Of a DNA stretch of 6,540 nucleotides, positions 1-6,430 are shown in pieces; within the stretch, counting starts at the first letter, position 1, and each line of letters starts with the position of its first letter. The notes below the pieces were generated by a model. The model had not been told where the DNA came from. It worked only from the letters and a program-made list of their open reading frames with translations, and made no database searches. Source of the DNA: Ponticaulis sp. (GTDB lineage Bacteria > Pseudomonadota > Alphaproteobacteria > Caulobacterales > Hyphomonadaceae); assembly GCA_002699325.1 (NCBI GenBank), contig PABS01000102.1:4845-11384 (forward strand). Direction: 5' to 3'. The position numbers and the translations under genes are program-made.

Positions 1-486
1 GGGCGTCAACTTCAAACAGGCGCCGCCAATGCGAAGGGGGACTGGCTGCTTTTTCTGCATGCCGACAGCTTCCTTGAGAAGAGCTGGGCGGACGCGGCCA
101 GCGCCCATATCCGCGATCATATCTCGCAGGCCGGGTATTTCTCACTGGCCTACAGGAGCAATGCCAGGCAAGCTCGCTGGCTGGAGAGGCGTGGCAATCT
201 TCGGTCGAACTGGCTGGCGCTTCCCTATGGCGATCAGGGCCTTCTCATCAAACGCGAGCTTTACGACGAGGTCGGTGGATATGAGGCACTCCCCCTGATG
301 GAAGATGTCTCTCTTGTGAGACGGCTGGGAAAGGCTCGGCTGCGAAATCTCGGGTGCCGCGCCTTCACATCGGCCGACAAGTATGAACGCGATGGCTGGC
401 GAAAGCGTGCCTATTCAAACGCGTTTCTGCTCACCCGCTATTTGCTCGGCGCATCTCCGGAAAAACTGGCAAAACAATACCGCTGA
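1..486 (+). CDS. Family 2 glycosyltransferase, TIGR04283-like, 3' part only
   Basis: The reading frame is open from the first base and gives 161 residues ending at TGA; the N-terminal part (about 70 residues judging by the usual family size) lies outside the window. It is a GT-A-fold glycosyltransferase of the type annotated 'rSAM/selenodomain-associated transferase 2'. Visible signs are GAANAKGDWLLFLHAD near residues 7-22, where HAD takes the place of the metal-binding DXD motif, then LPYGDQGLLIKRELYDEVGG at about 74-93 and PLMEDVSLVRRL at about 98-109, whose ED pair matches the usual catalytic acidic position. A basic C-terminal tail with YLLG follows, with no clear transmembrane helix. The acceptor is unknown. 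The downstream DUF2064 gene starts 31 bases later on the same strand, so the two are probably co-transcribed, as is common for these families. The family assignment is secure; the substrate cannot be read from the sequence. Confidence 0.88.
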   Translation, partial: GRQLQTGAANAKGDWLLFLHADSFLEKSWADAASAHIRDHISQAGYFSLAYRSNARQARWLERRGNLRSNWLALPYGDQGLLIKRELYDEVGGYEALPLMEDVSLVRRLGKARLRNLGCRAFTSADKYERDGWRKRAYSNAFLLTRYLLGASPEKLAKQYR

Positions 487-503
487 GGCCTGCGGGTCCG
501 CGC

Positions 504-511
504 AAGGGAGG
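504..511 (+). promoter_or_regulatory. Ribosome binding site fixing the GTG start of the DUF2064 gene
   Basis: AAGGGAGG lies 6 bases before the GTG at 518-520. It is the only good Shine-Dalgarno match near the start of this frame, and it makes the GTG preferable to an upstream in-frame ATG at 383, which would bury the start deep inside the glycosyltransferase gene. Confidence 0.8.
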
Positions 512-517
512 CGCTCT

Positions 518-1108
518 GTGAATTCACTTTTCGTCGTTACCAAACCCAATCTGATGGGGATGGCGAAAACTCGTCTCGCCCGTGACATCGGTGTCGTCGA
601 GGCGCGACGCATCAATGCCATGGCCATGTCATCCGTCATGAAAGCCGTTGTGGATCCACGGTGGCAGACAGCGCTCTACGTCACGCCAGAAAGCGCACTT
701 TACCGGCGCGATCCAATCTGGCCCGACACGCTCACACGGATATCCCAGGGGTCTGGAGATCTGGGGGCAAGACTAAGCCGCGCCTATGCGCTTGCTCCGC
801 TCGGCAAGGTCGTATTCATCGGCACGGATATGCCAGACCTGAGCCGAAAAGACCTGGCGAAAGCGTTTCGTTTTCTCAATCAGGCAGATTGTGTGGTTGG
901 CCCGGCAGACGATGGCGGGTTCTGGCTGATTGGTTTGAACAAGCGTGTCGGATCTGCGCCACCATTTGCGGACGTCCGCTGGTCTTCAAGTGAGACGCTC
1001 AAGGATGTGCGCGCCAATCTCGGCTCGGCGAAGATTCAATATCTGGAAACTCGAATTGACATCGATGACGCCGCGTCGCTGAACGCCTGGCGCAGGAAAT
1101 CTGATTAG
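518..1108 (+). CDS. DUF2064 / TIGR04282-family glycosyltransferase-like protein
   Basis: This encodes 196 residues from a GTG start with a strong ribosome binding site. It belongs to the DUF2064 family ('rSAM/selenodomain-associated transferase 1'), a compact GT-A fold related to nucleotidyltransferases. The N-terminus VVTKPNLMGMAKTRLARDIG (about residues 6-25) is the nucleotide-binding strand and the K-TRLA motif. IGTDMPDLS at 101-109 is the family's GTD-PDL motif, and CVVGPADDGGFWLIGL at 125-140 is its GPA-DGG-LIGL signature. DIDDAASL near 181-188 is the usual C-terminal element. Length is normal for the family. It follows the TIGR04283-like gene and probably acts with it, although the reaction of neither family is well defined. 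Its TAG stop overlaps the stop codon of the opposing response-regulator gene by three bases. Proteins of this class are cytosolic, and no signal peptide is seen. Confidence 0.9.
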   Translation: MNSLFVVTKPNLMGMAKTRLARDIGVVEARRINAMAMSSVMKAVVDPRWQTALYVTPESALYRRDPIWPDTLTRISQGSGDLGARLSRAYALAPLGKVVFIGTDMPDLSRKDLAKAFRFLNQADCVVGPADDGGFWLIGLNKRVGSAPPFADVRWSSSETLKDVRANLGSAKIQYLETRIDIDDAASLNAWRRKSD

Positions 1109-1872
1109 CACTCGAGGTGTTCGAATTCCGCTCCGATCACCCCTCTGACCTTTGAAACCAATTCCTCAGGGCCAAAAGGTTTCGGCACAAATGCATCTGC
1201 CTGCTTACACCGCAACTCCGCCCGGGACTCTCCAGACATTGCAATGATGGCAACGTCTCGCCAGACATCACGAACCAGGCAGATCAGTTCAGTACCGGGC
1301 ATACCCGGCATATTCACATCAGTGAGCACAGCGTCGACCCGGTCAAAACTCAGCTGCTGAATCGCATCCTGCCCGTTGGTGAAGGTCGAAACGCGGAACC
1401 CGTAGGACTGAAGCAACTCTTTGATTATTCGGCAGGTTGTGCGGCTATCATCAATCACAACCACATGCTTTCGGGGAGCGCCTGTTTTTGAGATGACGCG
1501 AATATCCTCCAGAACGGTCGTGACTTCGGCACGTGCGAACGGCTTCTTCAAAACGAGATGCGCACCGAGTTCACGTGCTTTTGCGAGAACCGCGTAGTCG
1601 TCAGTATCGTTCGCCGTCATCATGACCAGCGTTATGCCCCGCCAGCGCCGAAGCAGAGGTTCGATCAGCTCAAGTCCGTTCACCTCTCCGAAGTGCACAT
1701 CAATCACCGCAGCATCTATTTTTAGGTCAAAAAGCTTCGGAGACGTTGAGAACTCTCGAGCCGACGTCACAACTTCGACGTCTGCACCTTCTTCTCTGAA
1801 CATACGCGATATGATCGACGCTTGTGTCGAACTATCCTCGAGCACAAGGAGACTTGGCTTTTCTAGCGCCAC
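1105..1872 (-). CDS. Tandem receiver-domain response regulator (REC-REC, no output domain)
   Basis: This encodes 255 residues from GTG at 1872, chosen because GGAGG lies 8 bases upstream and the first receiver strand begins a few residues later; a TTG at 1935 would add 21 residues without an evident ribosome site. REC1 (about 6-125) has acidic pair E12/D13, phospho-acceptor D58 in AVIDVHFG, T86 in MMTAND and K110 in LKKPF. REC2 (about 136-250) has D141/D142, phospho-acceptor D185 in LTDVNMPG, S213 in AMSGE and K231 in PKPF. Both domains therefore look able to be phosphorylated. Only about five residues follow REC2, so there is no DNA-binding, GGDEF, EAL or other output domain; the protein probably acts through partners or as a phosphate relay or sink. 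No histidine kinase is in the window, so it is an orphan here. Its TAA stop overlaps the convergent DUF2064 stop. The output is unknown. Confidence 0.9.
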   Translation of the reverse strand: MALEKPSLLVLEDSSTQASIISRMFREEGADVEVVTSAREFSTSPKLFDLKIDAAVIDVHFGEVNGLELIEPLLRRWRGITLVMMTANDTDDYAVLAKARELGAHLVLKKPFARAEVTTVLEDIRVISKTGAPRKHVVVIDDSRTTCRIIKELLQSYGFRVSTFTNGQDAIQQLSFDRVDAVLTDVNMPGMPGTELICLVRDVWRDVAIIAMSGESRAELRCKQADAFVPKPFGPEELVSKVRGVIGAEFEHLEC

Positions 1873-1880
1873 GGAATTTC

Positions 1881-1885
1881 CCTCC
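1881..1885 (-). promoter_or_regulatory. Ribosome binding site for the REC-REC gene
   Basis: On the minus strand GGAGG (extended to GGAGGG) stands 8 bases before the GTG at 1872. This supports the shorter 255-residue product rather than a start at the TTG at 1935. Confidence 0.75.
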
Positions 1886-2064
1886 AGATACGCGTTCTCC
1901 ACTTCCCCGAACGCGAATTCAGGACACAATGTCAAATCTGGATTGCTTTTTCGTGAACAAGATCATTCAAACCATCGGTTGTGTTTTCCGTCTTCACTGA
2001 TGCGTCTTGTCGAAGCCGCAGAAGCTCAATCCTCCACAACAAAACGGGCAGAACTCCAAAAAAT

Positions 2065-2079
2065 GTTCTTGTTTTGTTC
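2065..2079 (+). promoter_or_regulatory. Putative LexA (SOS) box, alphaproteobacterial direct-repeat type
   Basis: GTTCTTGTTTTGTTC is an exact GTTC-N7-GTTC direct repeat, the operator form known for LexA in alphaproteobacteria. It ends 23 bases before the ATG of the SplB-like radical-SAM gene, in a T-rich stretch where promoter elements would be expected. The divergent response-regulator start is about 190 bases away, so the radical-SAM gene is the likely target. The repeat is read directly; LexA control is inferred. Because the flanking DNA is rich in TTTTGTT-like words, a chance match is possible. Confidence 0.6.
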
Positions 2080-2102
2080 TTTTTGTTTTGTAGTTTCATT
2101 CC

Positions 2103-3239
2103 ATGACTTCAATTCAAAAACTCCCCCGACATGGACGCATCGACACCTCACATCTTTCTGCGCTGTCGCCCGCAGAACACCGCAGGGGGCGTGGCGCTGT
2201 CTCCAACCCCGCCGGACGATTTGAGACCACGCAAAGTGCTGACTTTGACGACGGATGGGAAACAGATGCAGACCGGATCAGTGATGCCAGCCTGATCAGC
2301 TGGCATCGCGAAATGGCGCGCAGCATCATCACACGCAATCAGTCACCCGATATTTCTTTTGACCGGTCGATCAATCCCTATCGGGGCTGTGAACACGGCT
2401 GCATCTACTGTTTCGCGCGCCCGTCCCATGCCTATCTCGGTCATTCGGCTGGCGTAGATTTCGAAAGACAGCTTTATTTCAAAGAGAATGCTGTTGCGGT
2501 TCTGAAGAAAGAACTTTCCGCACGAAGTTATGAACCCCGGCCGATTGCACTCGGCGTCAACACCGATGCCTATCAACCTGAAGAACGCCGTTTGAAGCTG
2601 ACCCGGGAAATCCTGAAAGTCCTCAGCGAACACAATCATCCCGTGACACTGATCACCAAGTCCGGGCTCATCCAACGAGATATCGACCTGCTGGCGCCAA
2701 TGGCGGAAAAGCAACTCGCGCGCGTTGCGCTCTCCGTCACCACTCTCTCAAACGACTTATCACGCACGATGGAGCCTCGAGCCGCCTCTCCGAAACGCAG
2801 GCTAGAGACCATTCGCGCACTTTCAGACGCAGGTATTCCGGTCACCATCATGACCGCACCGATTATTCCAGGGCTTAACGATGCTGAACTTGAAAGCCTC
2901 CTTGAAGCTGGCCGGGACGCCGGCGCGCAGCATGCCGGTTATGTGCTGCTTCGTCTGCCTTACGACCTGAAAGACATATTCCAGGAATGGCTGGTCCGGC
3001 ATTTCCCAGATCGCGCGACACGCGTGATCAACACCTTGCGGTCCATGCGCGGCGGACTGGATTATGACGCAAACTGGCAGACCCGTCAGCGCGGCGAAGG
3101 TCCGTTCGCCAAACTCATCTCAACTCGCTTCCACAAGGCCGTGAACCGGCTCGGCTATGATCAGTCACGACGGCCTTTTCGAGTGGACCTTTTCAGAAAG
3201 CCAGAGCCTGACAATCGCCAGCCGAGCTTCGACTTCTGA
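2103..3239 (+). CDS. SplB-like radical SAM protein (PA0069 family)
   Basis: This encodes 378 residues, a usual length for the PA0069 branch of COG1533 (SplB-like 'DNA repair photolyase' proteins). The N-terminal signature RGRGAVSNPAGRFE is at 28-41. The radical-SAM cluster motif is GCEHGCIYC, with C96, C100 and C103 in CX3CX2C spacing to bind a [4Fe-4S] cluster that cleaves S-adenosylmethionine. IALGVNTDAYQPEE, VTLITKSGL and VTIMTAPIIPGLND are typical strands of the partial TIM barrel. No other cysteine occurs in the whole protein, which separates it from true spore photoproduct lyase. The ATG at 2103 has no clear Shine-Dalgarno, so the transcript may be leaderless or nearly so. A LexA-type box just upstream suggests induction by DNA damage. 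The substrate is unknown; a role in DNA repair is inferred from family naming and this box, and has not been shown. The protein is probably cytosolic. Confidence 0.9.
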   Translation: MTSIQKLPRHGRIDTSHLSALSPAEHRRGRGAVSNPAGRFETTQSADFDDGWETDADRISDASLISWHREMARSIITRNQSPDISFDRSINPYRGCEHGCIYCFARPSHAYLGHSAGVDFERQLYFKENAVAVLKKELSARSYEPRPIALGVNTDAYQPEERRLKLTREILKVLSEHNHPVTLITKSGLIQRDIDLLAPMAEKQLARVALSVTTLSNDLSRTMEPRAASPKRRLETIRALSDAGIPVTIMTAPIIPGLNDAELESLLEAGRDAGAQHAGYVLLRLPYDLKDIFQEWLVRHFPDRATRVINTLRSMRGGLDYDANWQTRQRGEGPFAKLISTRFHKAVNRLGYDQSRRPFRVDLFRKPEPDNRQPSFDF

Positions 3240-3248
3240 GCTAAAAAT

Positions 3249-3253
3249 GATTC
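3249..3253. promoter_or_regulatory. GANTC methylation site in the ccrM leader (site 1)
   Basis: GATTC lies 94 bases before the ccrM start codon and just behind the radical-SAM stop. GANTC is the target of CcrM itself. In Caulobacter crescentus the ccrM leader also carries two GANTC sites, and their methylation state affects its transcription; a similar loop is inferred here. Confidence 0.6.
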
Positions 3254-3316
3254 GCCAGCATTGATTGCCCAGTTCTGGTAAGACATTCTTCATCAAATCA
3301 CGGCGGATTTGGTGAA

Positions 3317-3321
3317 GATTC
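3317..3321. promoter_or_regulatory. GANTC methylation site in the ccrM leader (site 2)
   Basis: GATTC is 26 bases before the ccrM start codon and 68 bases from the first site. Together the two sites form the pair expected for methylation feedback on ccrM. No TTAA-N7-TTAA CtrA box was found in the same leader. Confidence 0.6.
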
Positions 3322-3334
3322 AGACAAATTATGA

Positions 3335-4429
<1,095 letters not shown>

Positions 4430-4432
4430 TCA

Positions 4433-4468
4433 TCCAGCTATTGATGCTTACCTTTATGCATAGCTGGA
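4433..4468. repeat. Inverted repeat behind ccrM (9-bp perfect arms, 18-nt spacer)
   Basis: TCCAGCTAT at 4433-4441 is perfectly complementary to ATAGCTGGA at 4460-4468. The spacer and right arm include the palindrome TATGCATA at 4455-4462. It begins four bases after the ccrM stop codon. No T tract follows on either strand, so it is not a standard intrinsic terminator. It could be an RNA stem that protects or ends the ccrM message, or an operator for the small gene downstream. Confidence 0.4.
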
Positions 4469-4479
4469 AGGGCAAAACC

Positions 4480-4484
4480 GATTC
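4480..4484. promoter_or_regulatory. GANTC site in front of the small acidic gene
   Basis: GATTC lies 20 bases before the ATG of the 66-residue gene, between the inverted repeat and the ribosome binding site. It belongs to a local group of five GANTC sites (4358, 4408, 4419, 4480 and 4546). Methylation-sensitive expression is possible but unproven. Confidence 0.35.
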
Positions 4485-4503
4485 GGGTTGACACGGAGGG
4501 CCC

Positions 4504-4704
4504 ATGACACGGCTTATAAACCTGTACGCACTGGATTACTGGTACGAATCTGATGCGGAAGATCCTGATAGTGCCTATACCCTCATCGGAGATGAAACTG
4601 GCGACTATGTCATAGCCGCGGATGGTACTCTGACCTTTGAGGAAATCTGGGAACTGGCTGAAACTCATAACGAGCAGGTCAAGGCCGAACTTCAGAACGG
4701 CTAA
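4504..4704 (+). CDS. Small, highly acidic hypothetical protein (66 residues)
   Basis: I do not recognise this family. The frame is open for 66 residues from ATG with GGAGG at 4495-4499, 4 bases upstream, which is strong in sequence though close in spacing. The product has 16 Asp/Glu against one Arg and one Lys, a net charge near -14. It starts with a hydrophobic, aromatic stretch (LINLYALDYWYE, residues 4-15), then an acidic run (DAEDPD, 17-22), then YVIAADGTLTFEEIWELAE (35-53), which looks like a short strand, turn and amphipathic helix. There is no signal peptide, membrane helix or cysteine. It lies 74 bases after ccrM on the same strand and ends 14 bases from the convergent mutY stop, so it may share the ccrM transcript. 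Codon use resembles its neighbours. A small acidic fold could be a regulator or DNA mimic, but that is speculation. Confidence 0.65.
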   Translation: MTRLINLYALDYWYESDAEDPDSAYTLIGDETGDYVIAADGTLTFEEIWELAETHNEQVKAELQNG

Positions 4705-4718
4705 TCCAGTTTCGGTGC

Positions 4719-5771
4719 TCAGTGTTGGTGTTTCAGATACAGCCTGACGGCTTTCTGGAACACACTGGGTAAACCCGTTTTATCCCACGCTTTGATCGGC
4801 ACCCTTACGGGGTGCTCTGAAACGATAGACTCCACGACATTGACATGCAGCGTCAGGTGAAAGTGCGTGAATACGTGCTCCACAAAGCCTGTATTTTGAC
4901 CAACAGACGATGGGCTATCAGCTTTGGCTGACGGATTCAGTGTGATCCACTCCGTCGTCGGCAAGCCGACCATCCCAGCAAGCAATCCGGTGTCAGGGCG
5001 GCGTTCCAGCGTCAGCTCGCCATTTTCAATATGGATGAAGGCTGTACCTTCTCGCCTTGGCTTTGCCGGGGCTTTCGATTTTACAGGAAATTTCGTGACA
5101 TCGCCGAGTTCAAAGGCCTTACAGCCCCCGTGCAACGGGCAGGCGTCACAGGACGGCGAGCGCGGCGTACACACCGTAGCCCCAAGATCCATCATGGCCT
5201 GTGCAAAGTCACCGGGACGATGCAGCGGCACAATCCCCTCAACGGCCTGCCGCAATCGTGGCTTGATCTCGCGTAATGGCTGCTCGATGGCCAGATAGCG
5301 CGACATGACGCGCTCAACATTCCCGTCGACGGCCGCAGCCTGCTCATCAAAGGCGATCGCCGCAATCGCGCCCGACGTATACGGCCCGATACCGGGAAGC
5401 CTGATCAGCTCGGCCGCCGTCTCCGGAAACCCGCCTTTGTCCGCAACGATCTGCGCACAGGCGTAAAGGTTGCGAACGCGGGAATAATAACCAAGCCCCG
5501 CCCAGGCCGCCATAATCTCGTCGCGTTCAGCGGCAGCCAGCGCGAATACATCGGGCCAGCGCCGCGTGAATTCGAGAAAATACCGCGTCGCATGTGGAAT
5601 GGTCGTCTGCTGGAGCATGATCTCAGACAGCCACACAAAGTATGGATCTGGCCTGACACCCTTTTCGCGCGCCTCTGGGCCGACGCGCCAGGGCAGATCA
5701 CGCGCATTCTGATCATACCAGCTCAGAACCTGCGTAGCGAAATCGCGGTTTATCGTGTAATTCTCGGTCAT
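4719..5771 (-). CDS. mutY: A/G-specific adenine glycosylase MutY
   Basis: This encodes 350 residues, the normal MutY size. The enzyme removes adenine mispaired with 8-oxoguanine and so prevents G:C to T:A changes. The N-terminal DNA-glycosylase domain has WLSEIMLQQTTI at 47-58, where E50 corresponds to the E. coli catalytic glutamate (E37). The helix-hairpin-helix LPGIGPYTSGAIAAIAF follows at 125-141, and AAVDGNVERV at 146-155 carries the catalytic aspartate D149. The [4Fe-4S] loop has C201, C208, C211 and C217 in C-X6-C-X2-C-X5-C spacing. The C-terminal NUDIX-like 8-oxoG recognition domain shows GLLAGMVGLPTTEW at 262-275 and FTHFHLTLHV at 301-310, with Thr in place of the Ser of the FSH motif in the Geobacillus enzyme. 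An in-frame stop lies directly before the ATG, which fixes the longest possible start; no strong ribosome site is seen. It is divergent from the DciA-type gene. Confidence 0.97.
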   Translation of the reverse strand: MTENYTINRDFATQVLSWYDQNARDLPWRVGPEAREKGVRPDPYFVWLSEIMLQQTTIPHATRYFLEFTRRWPDVFALAAAERDEIMAAWAGLGYYSRVRNLYACAQIVADKGGFPETAAELIRLPGIGPYTSGAIAAIAFDEQAAAVDGNVERVMSRYLAIEQPLREIKPRLRQAVEGIVPLHRPGDFAQAMMDLGATVCTPRSPSCDACPLHGGCKAFELGDVTKFPVKSKAPAKPRREGTAFIHIENGELTLERRPDTGLLAGMVGLPTTEWITLNPSAKADSPSSVGQNTGFVEHVFTHFHLTLHVNVVESIVSEHPVRVPIKAWDKTGLPSVFQKAVRLYLKHQH

Positions 5772-5821
5772 TCAGGGAAGTCTGTGCCTGGCAATCTTGA
5801 GCCTGATCCCCTGCCATGAGA

Positions 5822-5826
5822 GAGTC
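5822..5826. promoter_or_regulatory. GANTC site in the mutY-dciA divergent spacer
   Basis: GAGTC sits in the 59-bp region between the two divergent starts, 4 bases before the preferred ATG of the DUF721 gene, and overlaps its purine-rich ribosome-binding stretch. CcrM would methylate it. An effect on transcription is inferred only from the known use of GANTC sites in alphaproteobacterial promoters. Confidence 0.35.
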
Positions 5827-5830
5827 AGTC

Positions 5831-6382
5831 ATGTCCAGCTTGCCGACCAGTGATCCAGAGAGTGACCGCCACGCCGCCGACGAAGCGCGCGCGCTTGATC
5901 AGCTCTCGCGGCATCGCGCAAAGCCGGTGCGGCCGCCAGGACGAAAACTCGGTGTCTCAATCGGAAAACTCCTCGGAAAAGCCTCAAAGAATGAAGGTCC
6001 CGGCCTTTCGCTTATCCAGCAGCGCTGGCCGGAGCTCGTCGGCGAACGACTGGCAAAACTCTCCCGCCCGGTGAGACTGACAGGCAAAGGCCCAATGCGT
6101 GTCCTGACCCTCGAAATCAATCCGTCTGCCTCGACTGTTTTTCAGCACCAGTCGGAATTTCTCAGACAGCATATCGGCCAGGCTATCGGGGGCACGCTGA
6201 AAGACATTAAGCTCATTCAGAAAAACCCCGGCACTTCCAGCCAGACCTCAGCGCGACGCATTCGCCCCCTGACAGCGCTCGAACGGGAGGCGCTTCAAGA
6301 CGGCGTGAGCAACATTAAAAATCCGAAATTGGCTGCCGCTCTGTTGGCGTTCGGGGAAGCCATATATACAGATGATCGCTGA
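5831..6382 (+). CDS. DUF721 / DciA-family protein, probable replicative helicase loader
   Basis: This encodes 183 residues from ATG at 5831, preferred because purine-rich GAGAGAG (5818-5824) lies 6 bases upstream; an in-frame ATG at 5816 would add five residues without a ribosome site. DUF721 is the DciA family, which in bacteria lacking DnaC or DnaI interacts with the DnaB helicase and helps its loading at replication start. The domain spans about residues 42-130: LSLIQQRWPELVGERLAKLS at 59-78 holds the family's W-LVG-LA motif, then VRLTGKGPMRVLTLEINPSA (81-100) and VFQHQSEFLRQHIGQAIG (103-120) follow. The N-terminal 41 residues are charged and probably disordered. The C-terminal tail (131-183) has PLTALEREALQDGVSNI and then a short helix (LAAALLAFGEAIY), a layout that I recall from the alphaproteobacterial members. 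It is divergent from mutY and precedes a lipoprotein gene on the same strand by 48 bases. The helicase-loading role is a family inference. Confidence 0.87.
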   Translation: MSSLPTSDPESDRHAADEARALDQLSRHRAKPVRPPGRKLGVSIGKLLGKASKNEGPGLSLIQQRWPELVGERLAKLSRPVRLTGKGPMRVLTLEINPSASTVFQHQSEFLRQHIGQAIGGTLKDIKLIQKNPGTSSQTSARRIRPLTALEREALQDGVSNIKNPKLAAALLAFGEAIYTDDR

Positions 6383-6385
6383 GTC
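6381..6385. promoter_or_regulatory. GANTC site between the DciA-type gene and the lipoprotein gene
   Basis: GAGTC overlaps the TGA stop of the DUF721 gene and lies 45 bases before the ATG of the next gene. It continues the pattern of a GANTC site in each short spacer from ccrM onward. Function is inferred only. Confidence 0.3.
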
Positions 6386-6419
6386 CGCAGAAAAACGGGT
6401 ATTCTGACAGACATGAAAC

Positions 6420-6424
6420 GGAAG
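6420..6424 (+). promoter_or_regulatory. Ribosome binding site for the lipoprotein gene
   Basis: GGAAG lies 6 bases before the ATG at 6431. The in-frame ATG at 6413 has no such element and would put extra charged residues ahead of the signal peptide, so 6431 is preferred. Confidence 0.55.
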
Positions 6425-6430
6425 ACATTT

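Noticed and set aside
383..517. Longer start for the DUF2064 protein (ATG at 383)
   Set aside because: It would overlap the glycosyltransferase gene by over 100 bases and add a stretch with no family similarity; the GTG at 518 has AAGGGAGG at ideal spacing and begins exactly at the conserved N-terminus.
1873..1935. Longer TTG start for the response regulator
   Set aside because: No ribosome site is seen before it, and the extra 21 residues precede the receiver fold; the GTG at 1872 has GGAGG at good spacing.
1930..1935. Minus-strand TTGACA as a -35 box for the response-regulator gene
   Set aside because: The hexamer is perfect, but no convincing -10 hexamer lies 16-18 bases downstream, so a promoter is not called.
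1622..2224. Plus-strand open frame of 200 codons across the response-regulator start and the spacer
   Set aside because: It is antisense to a well-supported gene, runs in another frame through the radical-SAM gene start, and gives a serine-rich translation without recognisable domains.
3261..3289. Possible sigma70-type promoter before ccrM (TTGATT, 17 bases, CATTCT)
   Set aside because: Only 4/6 and 3/6 matches; such pairs are easily found by chance, and no transcription start is known.
5816..5830. Upstream ATG for the DUF721 gene
   Set aside because: It has no ribosome site; the purine-rich GAGAGAG is placed correctly for the ATG at 5831. The difference is only five residues, so this remains a mild preference.
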